This document shows positions 58,801 through 64,000 of a DNA stretch of 64,000 nt, piece by piece (the stretch's first letter is position 1; each line of letters opens with the position of its first letter). Under the pieces are notes generated by a model. The model was not told where the DNA came from, ran no database searches, and worked only from the letters and a program-made list of their open reading frames with translations. The position numbers were made by a program, and so were the translations under genes. Location of the stretch: NCBI GenBank assembly GCA_017654935.2, contig CM065687.1:26728514-26792513 (forward strand), given 5' to 3'. The DNA comes from Phymorhynchus buccinoides. Taxonomy: Eukaryota > Mollusca > Gastropoda > Neogastropoda > Raphitomidae.

Positions 58801-61084
58801 GCAAATGCGACTGAAGCTCATAAGATGAAGGTTAGGGGTCTACAGCCAGCGGTTTGGGCACAACTGCCCAAACAGACACACACACACACACACACAAACA
58901 AGACGATTTTAGTAGTCATGATTGATTTGCAATTATTCTTTTAGTATAAAAATCAAGCCACAAGTTCCAACCGGAAGTGCTCCACTTTGGTACGTGCAGC
59001 TTTCATTTGGCTCATGGAATAGCCAAAACCGAAAGCGACGTCACAAAACTAACTTTTGGATATTAAGGCTCTTACTCTGGCCCAGTTCTGAAAGCAATTT
59101 GGTGATGATACATTCATTAGTTTAGAAGTTACTCAAATTGATTTAAATTGGGTTGTGTTGACATTTATGATTTCCATTTTTTTTTTTATTATTATTTTTA
59201 CCCCATTTCACTGAAATATGTAGAAAGTTGAAGCATACATGTTATTATTATGCCAAATTTGCAACATCAAACCGATTGGCCAATTTGTTTTTTTTTAAAT
59301 ATGGCCCAAAATGGCCACATTTGGCCACCTTTTATGCTTCAATTACTGAACAAAACACAGAAAGGATACAACTGTATGTCAGCATGGGGACATGCGCTCC
59401 TTCTATGAAGCACTGAGGACTTCAATTCCCTCTTCGCTCATCAGATGTCTCAACTCATCTGACAGACAAGGCAGCCATCATGAACTGCTGATCAGAACAT
59501 TGTGAAGGCCACTTGAATGATGAGCGAAATGTGCAGGAGTGTTAGGTTCCCTCAATAGGAAGTAAAGCTGCAGTTTGACAACTCTACATGTGAAGAGATT
59601 GAGAAGGCTGTCAAACAACTAAACCCAGGAAAGTCAATGGTAATTGATGGCATCCCAGCGGAAATATGTCAGCAGGGTGATGATGCGTTCCTAGATGGGC
59701 TCAAGGATTTGTTCGCAAGCTGCTGGGAAATAGGAAGAGTGCAACAGGATCTCAAAGACGTTTTCATTGTTTCCTTTCGAAGAAACAAAGGAATGAAAAC
59801 AGACTGTTCAAATTACTGTGAAATCATACCATTGTCCACAGCAGGTGAATTCCTGGCCTGACAGTTGCTTAACAGAATCATTCCAACCATAGCCAAGTAA
59901 AATACACTAGAAAACCAGTGTGGTTTTCAGGCAAACAGGTACTACGGACATTATCTCTGTGTTCAGGCAGGTAAGAACAGAATGTGTGTCTGTATCAGTG
60001 TATGTTGCTTTTACAGATGGTGACCTGAATAAGGCCTTAAACAGAGATGGTCTTTGGAAGATACTGGCGTGTCTTGGCTGGCTCCCAAAGTTCCTTACCT
60101 TCCTCTGTCAGCTGCATGAAGGACTTTTGGGACAGGTCAAGCACAGCGGCACAATCTCTGATAGCTTCCCAATCACAAATGTCGTCAAGCAAGTGTGTGT
60201 CCTTGCCCCCATTTTGTTCTGCGTGTGACAAAGGAAGTCCTGGTTGACGGAATTTACATTCGCTTCAGGGTAGACAGCAGCATCTTTAACTTGCGGCAAC
60301 TACTTGCTCAGACGGACACAACAGGGGAGCTGCTCATCGAACTGCTAGCTGCTGATAATTGTGCCCTTCCTGCCTATGCCCAAGATACACAGCAATATAT
60401 CGTCAACCACTTTGCTGAAGTTGCTAAGGCCTTTGGGCTGACGACCAGTCTAAAGAAAATAGGTGATGTACCAGCGCCCTCAACGAAAAGTGTACGGTCC
60501 TCCACAGCCCTGCATTACAAGCTCCTTGCAGCGGAGCACTTACCCTATCTGGGCAGTGTCATTTCCTCATCAGTCACACAAAAATCGCATGCGAAGGCAA
60601 AAAAAGAGTGGCGTGGCTCTAGCTGCGACTCGCTCTCCAGGTAGGAGGAATCCGAATTTCACAGAGACGCCTCTGTGACTAGGCCTCCGGCATCATCACC
60701 CCTTCGAACTTAATGTCAATGTTGTAAGGCAGTAGTTAGTAACGCAGTTTCAAAATTGATAAGTGCGTCAGAACTTAGCAACGAAGTTTCAAAATTGATA
60801 GGCGTGTCAGGAGTTTCAAAATCGATAGGTGTGTCAGAACTTAACAATGAAGTTTCAAAATTGCTAGGTGTGTGGTCTCCAGCTCTACATTTGTGAACTT
60901 CAGGGCTGGGATGTCCGAAGGGTGGGTTCTGCCTGCCCTTCACGGACAGTGACCTGTCGTGGTCAGAGCCGGGCATTGCCAAGAACCTGTTAGCCCTGCT
61001 GCTGCAAGGCCTGGTCTTCTTCACGGCCACGCTCCTCGCGGACTTCGGCCTCTTCGCTGGGCTCACCGACTGTTTCGCCCGCAG
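42805..61084 (+). CDS. ABCA3-like: ABCA3-like transporter, middle part: NBD1 and TMD2 (11 exons)
   Basis: Exons at 42805, 43686, 44363, 44997, 46526, 50284, 51386, 54611, 56425, 58233 and 60904 encode about 760 residues of an ABCA full transporter, which moves phospholipids or sterols across or out of a membrane. NBD1 is complete: Walker [12 protein letters not shown]-loop CPQHDIL, signature [10 protein letters not shown], Walker [15 protein letters not shown]-loop [16 protein letters not shown]2 follows, with its first helix, a large extracellular loop, and the remaining helices. Every junction is GT/AG and the phases fit, except between the exons at 46526 and 50284, where a linker exon must be missing. 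Exons before NBD1 (TMD1) were not found on this contig. The last exon is also present in contig B, next to the NBD2 exons, so I infer that this gene ends at 21859 in the current coordinates. Confidence 0.93.
43000..43680 (+). other. Intron, no feature seen
   Basis: Starts with a run of CTGT(C) repeats (42930-43000), then AT-rich intron without recognised repeats. Confidence 0.5.
43686..43840 (+). CDS. ABCA3-like: ABCA exon: NBD1 Q-loop
   Basis: Encodes [15 protein letters not shown], then [20 protein letters not shown] and [14 protein letters not shown] is the Q-loop, typical of ABCA NBD1. Acceptor TGCAG|GT, donor GACG|GTTTGT. 155 nt, phase 1 in and phase 0 out. Confidence 0.95.
43880..44140 (+). 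repeat. Degenerate CAATGCA-type low-complexity repeat
   Basis: Intron segment built of loosely repeating GCAATGCA, GCACAGCA and ACAATGCA words, i.e. a decayed short tandem repeat. Confidence 0.6.
44363..44518 (+). CDS. ABCA3-like: ABCA exon: NBD1 signature motif
   Basis: Encodes [20 protein letters not shown] and [20 protein letters not shown]. The ABC signature LSGGQ is intact. TTACAG|CTG acceptor, AAAG|GTCAGT donor, 52 codons, phase 0 at both ends. Confidence 0.96.
44997..45207 (+). CDS. ABCA3-like: ABCA exon: NBD1 Walker B, D-loop, H-loop
   Basis: Encodes [17 protein letters not shown] (Walker B with catalytic Glu and D-loop), [17 protein letters not shown] (H-loop His) and [13 protein letters not shown]. 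Acceptor CATCAG|GTC, donor CTATG|GTCAGT, phase 1 out. The family normally has Pro where this exon has the second Thr of SGTTMF. The tandem copies just downstream do encode Pro there. The 3' end of the exon is repeated downstream. Confidence 0.96.
45208..45890 (+). repeat. Tandem duplications of exon 3' end plus donor, 4 extra copies
   Basis: The last ~84 nt of the preceding exon with its donor GTCAGTGGACTGGG and ~40 nt of intron recur at about 45251, 45371, 45496 and, degraded, 45812. The unit is about 120-127 bp. Each copy ends AAGCTCTATG|GTCAGTG but none has an acceptor, and copies 2-4 lack one G of the run in CTGCTGGGGGACAGG, so they would be out of frame. They are decoy exon ends with live-looking donors. 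Confidence 0.93.
46030..46275 (+). mobile_element. TTAA/CCCTTTC MITE, copy 2
   Basis: TTAACCCTTTCACTGCCA at the left and TGGCTGGCGGCGAAAGGGTTA at the right are inverted repeats on TTAA. Body shared with 29320-29575 and 50715-50960. piggyBac-type by target site. Confidence 0.85.
46526..46775 (+). CDS. ABCA3-like: ABCA exon: NBD1 regulatory tail
   Basis: Encodes [14 protein letters not shown], the mid region with [18 protein letters not shown], and ends [13 protein letters not shown], the closing motif of ABCA NBDs. Acceptor CACCAG|GC. Donor most likely TTGAA|GTAATG, leaving phase 2. The next recognised exon needs phase 1, so at least one linker exon is unseen. Retaining the intron would stop translation at the TAA at 46777. 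Confidence 0.93.
47044..48000. mobile_element. TIR element (~0.96 kb) enclosing a U2-like sequence
   Basis: Left 47044-47106 and right 47943-48000 are inverted repeats: TTGAAGATGGTGACTG, GTCAAGATGAACAACAA and AAAGGGAGAGGAAA on the left are matched in complement on the right. Inside, 47195-47310 and 47757-47900 are direct repeats (CATCATTTTAAAGAGCAGCC, TTGAAGTGCGACAATTTTGG, GACAAAGTGAGTTATAG). They flank the U2-like sequence. No transposase; class unknown. Confidence 0.75.
47360..47547 (-). ncRNA. U2 snRNA-like sequence, probably a pseudogene
   Basis: Minus strand starts TCGCTTCTCGGCCTTTTGGC, continues TAAGATCAA and GTATCTGTTCTTATCAGCTTA, ATATCTGATACG, and ends with a CCTGGTATTGCAATACCTCC stem-loop: the order and ~188-nt length of U2. 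The branch-site pairing block GTGTAGTA is replaced by AAAAAAGTA, and no clear Sm site (ATTTTTGG) remains, so it is probably not functional. Confidence 0.85.
48444..49101 (+). mobile_element. Short TIR element with BED-finger ORF (hAT-like)
   Basis: Ends CAGACCTGCCTACT on the left and the complement of AGTAGGCAGGCCTGCTG on the right. CAG...CTG termini and repeated subterminal GCTACG words are hAT-like. From ATG at 48686 it encodes an acidic/basic leader ([14 protein letters not shown]), then [12 protein letters not shown] and [13 protein letters not shown]. After one frameshift near 48926 it continues with [21 protein letters not shown]-x2-C ... H-x4-5-H is a BED-type zinc finger as found at the N-terminus of hAT transposases. 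The catalytic domain is absent. Confidence 0.7.
49102..50283. other. Intron sequence; 100-bp tandem duplication at 49745-49905
   Basis: GAGCACAGGCATGTATAA and ATATCATGTCTCATGCA occur twice about 105 bp apart. The remainder is CT-rich toward the next acceptor. The missing ABCA linker exon should lie somewhere in 46776-50283, but I could not pick it out. Confidence 0.5.
50284..50545 (+). CDS. ABCA3-like: ABCA exon: start of TMD2 (first helix)
   Basis: Encodes [20 protein letters not shown], then [17 protein letters not shown] followed by the hydrophobic [14 protein letters not shown] helix, matching the ABCA pattern K-K-x4-R-x-W before the first TMD2 helix, then the start of the extracellular loop. 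Acceptor CTCCAG|GT needs phase 1; donor TACAA|GTGGGG is weak but fits the next exon (phase 2). Confidence 0.9.
50610..50700 (-). repeat. LINE/SINE 3'-end remnant
   Basis: (TAA)n, then CATATAGCGCTACAATC and GATGCGCTTTACAAA: the complement of a GTAAAGCGC...GCGCTATATG 3' tail. Confidence 0.55.
50715..50960 (+). mobile_element. TTAA/CCCTTTC MITE, copy 3
   Basis: TTAACCCTTTCACTGCCA left end and TGGCTGGCAGTGAAAGGGTTA right end form 18-bp inverted repeats. About 245 bp, between two TMD2 exons. Confidence 0.88.
51077..51135. repeat. (GA)n microsatellite
   Basis: Pure GA run in an intron. Confidence 0.95.
51386..51549 (+). CDS. ABCA3-like: ABCA exon: TMD2 extracellular loop
   Basis: Encodes [35 protein letters not shown] and AYNKRFIIG, part of the large loop after the first TMD2 helix. 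Two NxT/S-like sites are possible glycosylation sites (NMT). Acceptor CTTGCAG|C, donor CATTG|GTAAGA, phase 2 in, phase 1 out. Confidence 0.9.
52071..53470 (-). pseudogene. LINE reverse transcriptase and C-terminal domain
   Basis: Two overlapping frames (53470-53000 and 53015-52071) that are continuous but for one frameshift. [49 protein letters not shown] and FADDTTLH are the conserved RT motifs with both catalytic Asp residues present. The C-terminus reads LWNTILATS and [12 protein letters not shown]. Confidence 0.88.
53463..54467 (-). pseudogene. LINE endonuclease C-terminus and RT N-terminus
   Basis: 334 codons open: [16 protein letters not shown] and SDHFPICF are endonuclease motifs; the segment ends in [18 protein letters not shown], the start of RT. 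Frame lost near 53465. The first half of the endonuclease is missing. Confidence 0.85.
54611..54930 (+). CDS. ABCA3-like: ABCA exon: TMD2 loop end and second helix
   Basis: Encodes the end of the extracellular loop with [14 protein letters not shown] and LNALARKYV, a Ser/Lys linker, and the helix [19 protein letters not shown] leading to [12 protein letters not shown], the conserved K-E-R-x-x-G-A-K-H-x-Q coupling-helix motif of ABCA TMD2. Acceptor ATTTCAG|GG, donor CTGCAG|GTGGAT, phase 1 in and phase 0 out. Confidence 0.96.
55183..55590. mobile_element. Foldback element with telomere-like arms, ~408 bp
   Basis: Ends GGTAAAGGTAAAGATGTGCC and GGCACATCTTGACCTTTACC. Arms continue through CTCGGTTAATT, CAGCTTTATGTATGGTAAG and AGCTAATAACCTTTTTGGAA, then CTAACCCTA-type repeats on the left mirrored by TAGGGTTAG repeats on the right, with a ~70-bp loop near 55350-55410. 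Full-length relative of 17353-17515. Confidence 0.88.
55735..55833. repeat. (CA)n microsatellite
   Basis: Interrupted CA/CG repeat in an intron. Confidence 0.9.
56425..56692 (+). CDS. ABCA3-like: ABCA exon: TMD2 middle helices
   Basis: Encodes [19 protein letters not shown], where the ABCA motif Y/FW..N..WD precedes the third helix, then [35 protein letters not shown] and [16 protein letters not shown]: three hydrophobic helices. Acceptor GCAAAG|GTG, donor TCTCAG|GTTAGG, phase 0 in, phase 1 out. Confidence 0.96.
57090..57440 (+). mobile_element. tRNA-derived SINE
   Basis: Head with an A-box-like CTGTGGCGCAGTAGT and a B-box GGGTTCAAATCCCAT in tRNA-like spacing (about 57100-57160). Unrelated body, then a 3' end GGGACGTGTATAGGCCGTG, AGGCC and AGCCAGTCCCT followed by a (CTAC)n tail. 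The 3' end matches the LINE tail at 38622-38690, its probable partner. Confidence 0.85.
57441..58232. other. Intron, poly-C at 57867-57883
   Basis: No gene recognised. Short open stretches are not supported by any motif. Confidence 0.5.
58233..58454 (+). CDS. ABCA3-like: ABCA exon: TMD2 penultimate helix and luminal loop
   Basis: Encodes [34 protein letters not shown] (the ABCA F-x-L-x-P-x-Y/H-x-L pattern), and a Cys-rich loop with [18 protein letters not shown] and PCCRDYG. Acceptor GGCAG|GT, donor TTATG|GTTGGC, phase 1 at both ends. NYT is a possible glycosylation site. Confidence 0.95.
58455..59550. other. Intron, nothing recognised
   Basis: CTGT-rich start like the one after 42922, a short CA tract at 58877-58896, then AT-rich sequence. 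No repeat family identified. Confidence 0.5.
59560..60690 (+). pseudogene. RTE-like LINE reverse transcriptase, decayed
   Basis: Fragments in three frames, in the right order for an RTE-like [79 protein letters not shown] and PYLGSVISS. Where the catalytic FADD should be it reads LAADNCAL, so the metal-binding Asp pair is gone, and several stops interrupt. The last 250 bp (from 60443) are also present at 3001-3250. Confidence 0.85.
60690..60895 (+). repeat. Short tandem repeats AGTTTCAAAATTGATAGG
   Basis: Four to five imperfect copies of a ~40-60-bp unit (GTTTCAAAATTGATAGG, GTGTCAGAACTTA) just before the last TMD2 exon. The same array is at about 3290-3440 in contig B. Confidence 0.8.
60904..61084 (+). 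CDS. ABCA3-like: ABCA exon 11 of block: last TMD2 helix
   Basis: Joined to the previous exon (G + GG) it reads [19 protein letters not shown], then [20 protein letters not shown] and [19 protein letters not shown]. This fits the ABCA pattern in which W-x-x-P-G-x-G/A-x-x follows the luminal loop and leads into the last helix of TMD2. Acceptor ACTTCAG|GG, donor CGCAG|GTTGAG, 181 nt, phase 1 in, phase 2 out. The next exon should start the NBD2 linker and Walker A. A second, indel-ridden copy of this exon is at 3470-3655. Confidence 0.92.
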
Positions 61085-61329
61085 GTTGAGAGTACAGAGG
61101 TACACTGCATGCTACCCTCTCTGTCTGTCTTTTTCTTCATCGTCTCTTTCATTGTTTCTGTCTGTTTTTATAGCTTCGTATGGGTTTGTTTGGCTGACTG
61201 TTCACATAAGTGCGCGTTAATGTGTGTGAGGTTGAGGTCGCTTGCCGTAGGTTCGAGTGACTGAGATTCTCCTGTTTATGCGTTTGTTTGTTGTGATCTA
61301 GCTCGTGTTTGAACTTTATATTGTGCATG

Positions 61330-64000
61330 TGGCTTCATCATGTGGGACTTCTTTTTTCCGTGGACTTTGTTTGTCCATCCTAGCGTTCGATTCCTCTGGC
61401 TACATATTTTTCTGTTGGTGAGGGCTGCAAATTTGAATTTGCCGGCGCAGCCATTTCCTCCCAACTCCAGCAGCCTGTCTGGTCAGCTGCTTCATCCGGC
61501 AAGGCAACAGCGCCTTTGCCATGCCCCAGCCGTTTTCAACCGCGCTCTTCCAATCGACCGCCAGCACGCGCACGCCAATGAGCCATGCCAGACAAGAAAC
61601 GATGCTACACGCCTGAAGTACACGCGTGCCGAACTCCTAGCCATTCCTCCGACCTCCCGCCTTGCGCCAGATACAGTTTCCCAACCTCGTGCACTCGAAC
61701 TAGGTGTGTTACTACCTAGAAAAAGGTACCCCCGTAAAAATAAACCCCGGGTAAATGGGAAAATCACACCAGCGCCATCTCTTGTCTCGCCACCATTACT
61801 ATCCGGTGTGCTCTCGAATCCAATTCTCTCTTGGCGTCCTACTCCACCCTCACCACCTAGATGTCTGCCTCTCTCCACCTCTCCCCGCCTGCCTGACGAC
61901 CATGACGCCTCCACTCCTGCACCACCCCTCAACTCTCCTTCGTCTCCTGCATCATCTGCCACAACCTCTCCTTCATCAGTCTTCCAGCACTGTGACTCTG
62001 TATCTGTTCTATCCACCACCCCTTCATCCCCGTGTTGTGTTCCTGAACCATGTGTTGACAACTGCGTGACCAACGACTGTGACTCTGACCCTGACTTGTA
62101 TTCTAACCAGCCCTTTGCTTCACTACTGTTGCCTTCAATGCCCAGAACTCCGTCTCCGCCTCCCCCTATAGCACCCAGCCACCAGTGTGACGTGTCCTCT
62201 GTGTCACTGAACTCTATTTCATCCTCTGACAGTTTTAGTGTATGTGTATTTAACGCCCAGTCTGTCTGCCCTGAAAACAAAGCGGACTATATTGCTGACT
62301 ATGGTTTTGAGCATGACTTTGATTTAGTATTTATAACTGAAACGTGGCTCAAAAGTAATGGACATGAACCTAAACTAAAGCAGCTAACTCCTGGCTACAA
62401 AATTAAATCCTTCCCCCATTCTTCTTTAGGTGGGGGCCTCGCTGTTCTGTATAGAGACGTGTTAGACAAATCCCTTTCCTTCAACTCAACACTCCCCTTC
62501 CCCCATCTGTCTTTCGAGGCTGTAGAAGTTGTTCTTAGCATGTTTGGTCAATCTGTTGTCTTCTCCTGTATCTATTGCCCTCCTCCTAGCAGAACTAATA
62601 ATTTTACTGATTCAGTGTTTCATCCCGAATTTGAAGTCCTCCTTGACTCCTATTCTCTGAACCGCAGTCCTCTTATTGTGCTAGGTGATTTTAATTTTCA
62701 CTTCGATAACCAACAGTCCTCTCACACAAAGCGTCTCTGCCTCTCACTTGCTAACCACTCCCTCTCTCAGCTTGTAACAGAGCCTAAACACAAGGGCCAC
62801 ATCATTGACTGGCTTATCGCGCGTGATTCCGACCAACTTGTTTCATCAGTAGTATCTAAGATCCTTTCCTCTGACCACTTTGCCGTCCTCGCCTTTTGGA
62901 ATCTGTCCAAAACTCCCAGAAATAAACGCACGGTCACACGCCACAATCTCAAGTCTATAGATATCGATGCTTTCAGGTCAGAGGCAACAGAACTCCTTTC
63001 TAACATGAACGTTTCCGACGATCCTGCCTCGACTTTTAATTCAACTATGAATAACTTGCTCGATAAACACGCTCCCCCATCCACTCGTGTTGTGCCCGAT
63101 GGCCCCTGCGCTCCCTGGTACACGCCTGAACTTGAGTAAGTAAACGCAATAGTCGTAAGGCTGAGCGTCAGTGGCGGGTCTCAAAACTAGAAATCCATCG
63201 TCAGATATATCAGTTTCTCCGCAACATCTTCACTCTTCTTCTGGCCAAGGCAAAAACAAACTATTTCTCATCTAAAATTCTTGAAGCCAGCACAACAAAG
63301 GTCCTGTTTTCCACCATGTCTGATCGCCTAGGGACTAAGAAATCAAGTCCTCTGCCATCAAATATCAGTCCTGACAAACTGCCAGAAGCCGTAAGTTCCT
63401 CCTTCTCCACCAAGATTCTCGATCTACGATCAAAAATCGACTCTATGCCTTTTCAACCAACTATTCCAGATTCATCGTTCACTGGTGTCCCCCTTCTCTC
63501 TTTCAAGCCGGTGTCTGAGACCGAAGTTCTTTCTACTCTGAAAGAAATGCATTTTAAATCCTGTGATCTTGACCCCATCCCAGCCTCTCTTTTCTCACAA
63601 ATATATCAACACATTCTGCCATCAATCACCAACATCATCAATTCTTCTTTAGTTTCAGGTGTGTTCCCTTCTGCTTTCAAAACCGCTCTTGTAAGGCCCC
63701 TTCTCAAGAAGAACAATCTGGATCCCAATAATCTGAAAAACTACAGACCTGTATCTAACCTCCCGTTTCTCTCCAAACTCCTAGAGAAGACTGTTCTGAA
63801 ACAACTTAACGATCATCTATCCTCAAACAATCTTCATCATCCTTATCAGTCTGCCTATAGAGCCAATCACAGTACTGAAACGGCCCTTGTTCAAATCGTC
63901 AATGACCTCCTACTTGCTTCTGATGCTGGTCAGATCTCTCATTTGACGCTTCTTGATCTCTCTGCTGCATTTGTTACCATAGACCACTCCATTCTTCTGT
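61330..64000 (+). mobile_element. CR1/L2-like LINE, runs off window
   Basis: Cleaner copy of the element at 3880-7960, lying just after the last TMD2 exon. A long frame (to 63139) carries a Pro/Ser-rich region and a complete APE endonuclease. After one frame change near 63140-63200 the RT begins (NYRPVSNLPFLSKLLEK near 63730, LLDLSAAFVTIDHS near 63950) and is cut by the window edge. Aside from that frameshift the copy is well preserved. Confidence 0.9.
61340..63139 (+). CDS. LINE ORF: Pro/Ser-rich leader plus APE endonuclease
   Basis: The true start is uncertain. From about residue 90 it reads YTRAELLAIPPTSRLAP, a Pro/Ser-rich linker follows, and the endonuclease spans roughly residues 310-560. 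Catalytic-type motifs: FITETWLKSNG (Glu), GGGLAVLYRD, VLGDFNFHFDNQ (Asp/Asn), HIIDWLIA and ILSSDHFAVL (Asp/His). It nicks target DNA for insertion. The frame ends at TAA at 63137 within what should be the EN-RT linker, so the polyprotein is interrupted by one frameshift. Confidence 0.85.
   Translation: MWDFFFPWTLFVHPSVRFLWLHIFLLVRAANLNLPAQPFPPNSSSLSGQLLHPARQQRLCHAPAVFNRALPIDRQHAHANEPCQTRNDATRLKYTRAELLAIPPTSRLAPDTVSQPRALELGVLLPRKRYPRKNKPRVNGKITPAPSLVSPPLLSGVLSNPILSWRPTPPSPPRCLPLSTSPRLPDDHDASTPAPPLNSPSSPASSATTSPSSVFQHCDSVSVLSTTPSSPCCVPEPCVDNCVTNDCDSDPDLYSNQPFASLLLPSMPRTPSPPPPIAPSHQCDVSSVSLNSISSSDSFSVCVFNAQSVCPENKADYIADYGFEHDFDLVFITETWLKSNGHEPKLKQLTPGYKIKSFPHSSLGGGLAVLYRDVLDKSLSFNSTLPFPHLSFEAVEVVLSMFGQSVVFSCIYCPPPSRTNNFTDSVFHPEFEVLLDSYSLNRSPLIVLGDFNFHFDNQQSSHTKRLCLSLANHSLSQLVTEPKHKGHIIDWLIARDSDQLVSSVVSKILSSDHFAVLAFWNLSKTPRNKRTVTRHNLKSIDIDAFRSEATELLSNMNVSDDPASTFNSTMNNLLDKHAPPSTRVVPDGPCAPWYTPELE

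Noticed and set aside
42805..61084. Two complete tandem ABCA genes in the window
   Set aside because: Each block lacks the part the other has, and the blocks overlap in a shared exon; one gene in misordered contigs is simpler, though not proven.

Overview
This window is animal nuclear DNA. It has intron-split genes with GT/AG junctions, no operons, very many CA/GA/CT microsatellites, several LINE clades, a tRNA-derived SINE and many palindromic MITEs. The style (Tc1/mariner, TTAA-flanked MITEs, RTE-like and CR1/L2/Jockey-like LINEs, long dinucleotide tracts) suggests a mollusc, probably a marine gastropod. That placement is inference. Two 500-N gaps (2501-3000, 40795-41294) divide the window into three contigs: A (1-2500), B (3001-40794) and C (41295-64000, continuing).

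The only host gene I can support is an ABCA3-like full-size ABC transporter (lipid exporter family) on the + strand. Contig C carries eleven exons, 42805-61084, running from the Walker A of the first nucleotide-binding domain (NBD1) to the last helix of the second transmembrane domain (TMD2). Contig B carries the end of an ABCA gene: the second half of NBD2 and the stop codon (12488-21859). Thus the C-terminal exons lie 5' of the middle exons. The first ~4 kb of contig B (from 3001) is a second, indel-rich copy of contig C from 60443 onward. The shared sequence includes the last TMD2 exon (3470-3655 versus 60904-61084), an RTE-like fragment before it and a CR1/L2-like LINE after it. The simplest reading is ONE gene whose contigs were scaffolded in the wrong order (C should precede B). 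A very recent tandem paralogue or haplotig is the alternative. The NBD2 Walker A exon, an NBD1-TMD2 linker exon and everything upstream of NBD1 were not found.

Layout. 1-2500: microsatellites only. 3001-7960: duplicated exon plus degraded LINE. 9367-12350: satellite of a 55-bp unit. 12488-21859: NBD2 exons, with a dead Tc1/mariner, MITEs and repeats in the introns. 21.9-40.8 kb: no host gene recognised; dispersed repeats, LINE 3' fragments, three palindromic MITEs around a tandem duplication, and a palindrome-rich satellite. 41.3-42.6 kb: an inverted pair of 535-bp TTAA elements. 42.8-61.1 kb: NBD1-TMD2 exons, with introns holding a U2-like pseudogene inside a terminal-inverted-repeat (TIR) element, a short hAT-like element with a BED finger, a LINE on the minus strand, a foldback element with telomere-like arms and a SINE. 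61.1-64.0 kb: a LINE continuing off the window.

Three exons of the transporter gene have tandem duplications spanning an exon-intron boundary. One of these (21497-21859) keeps the reading frame and offers a choice of two splice acceptors.
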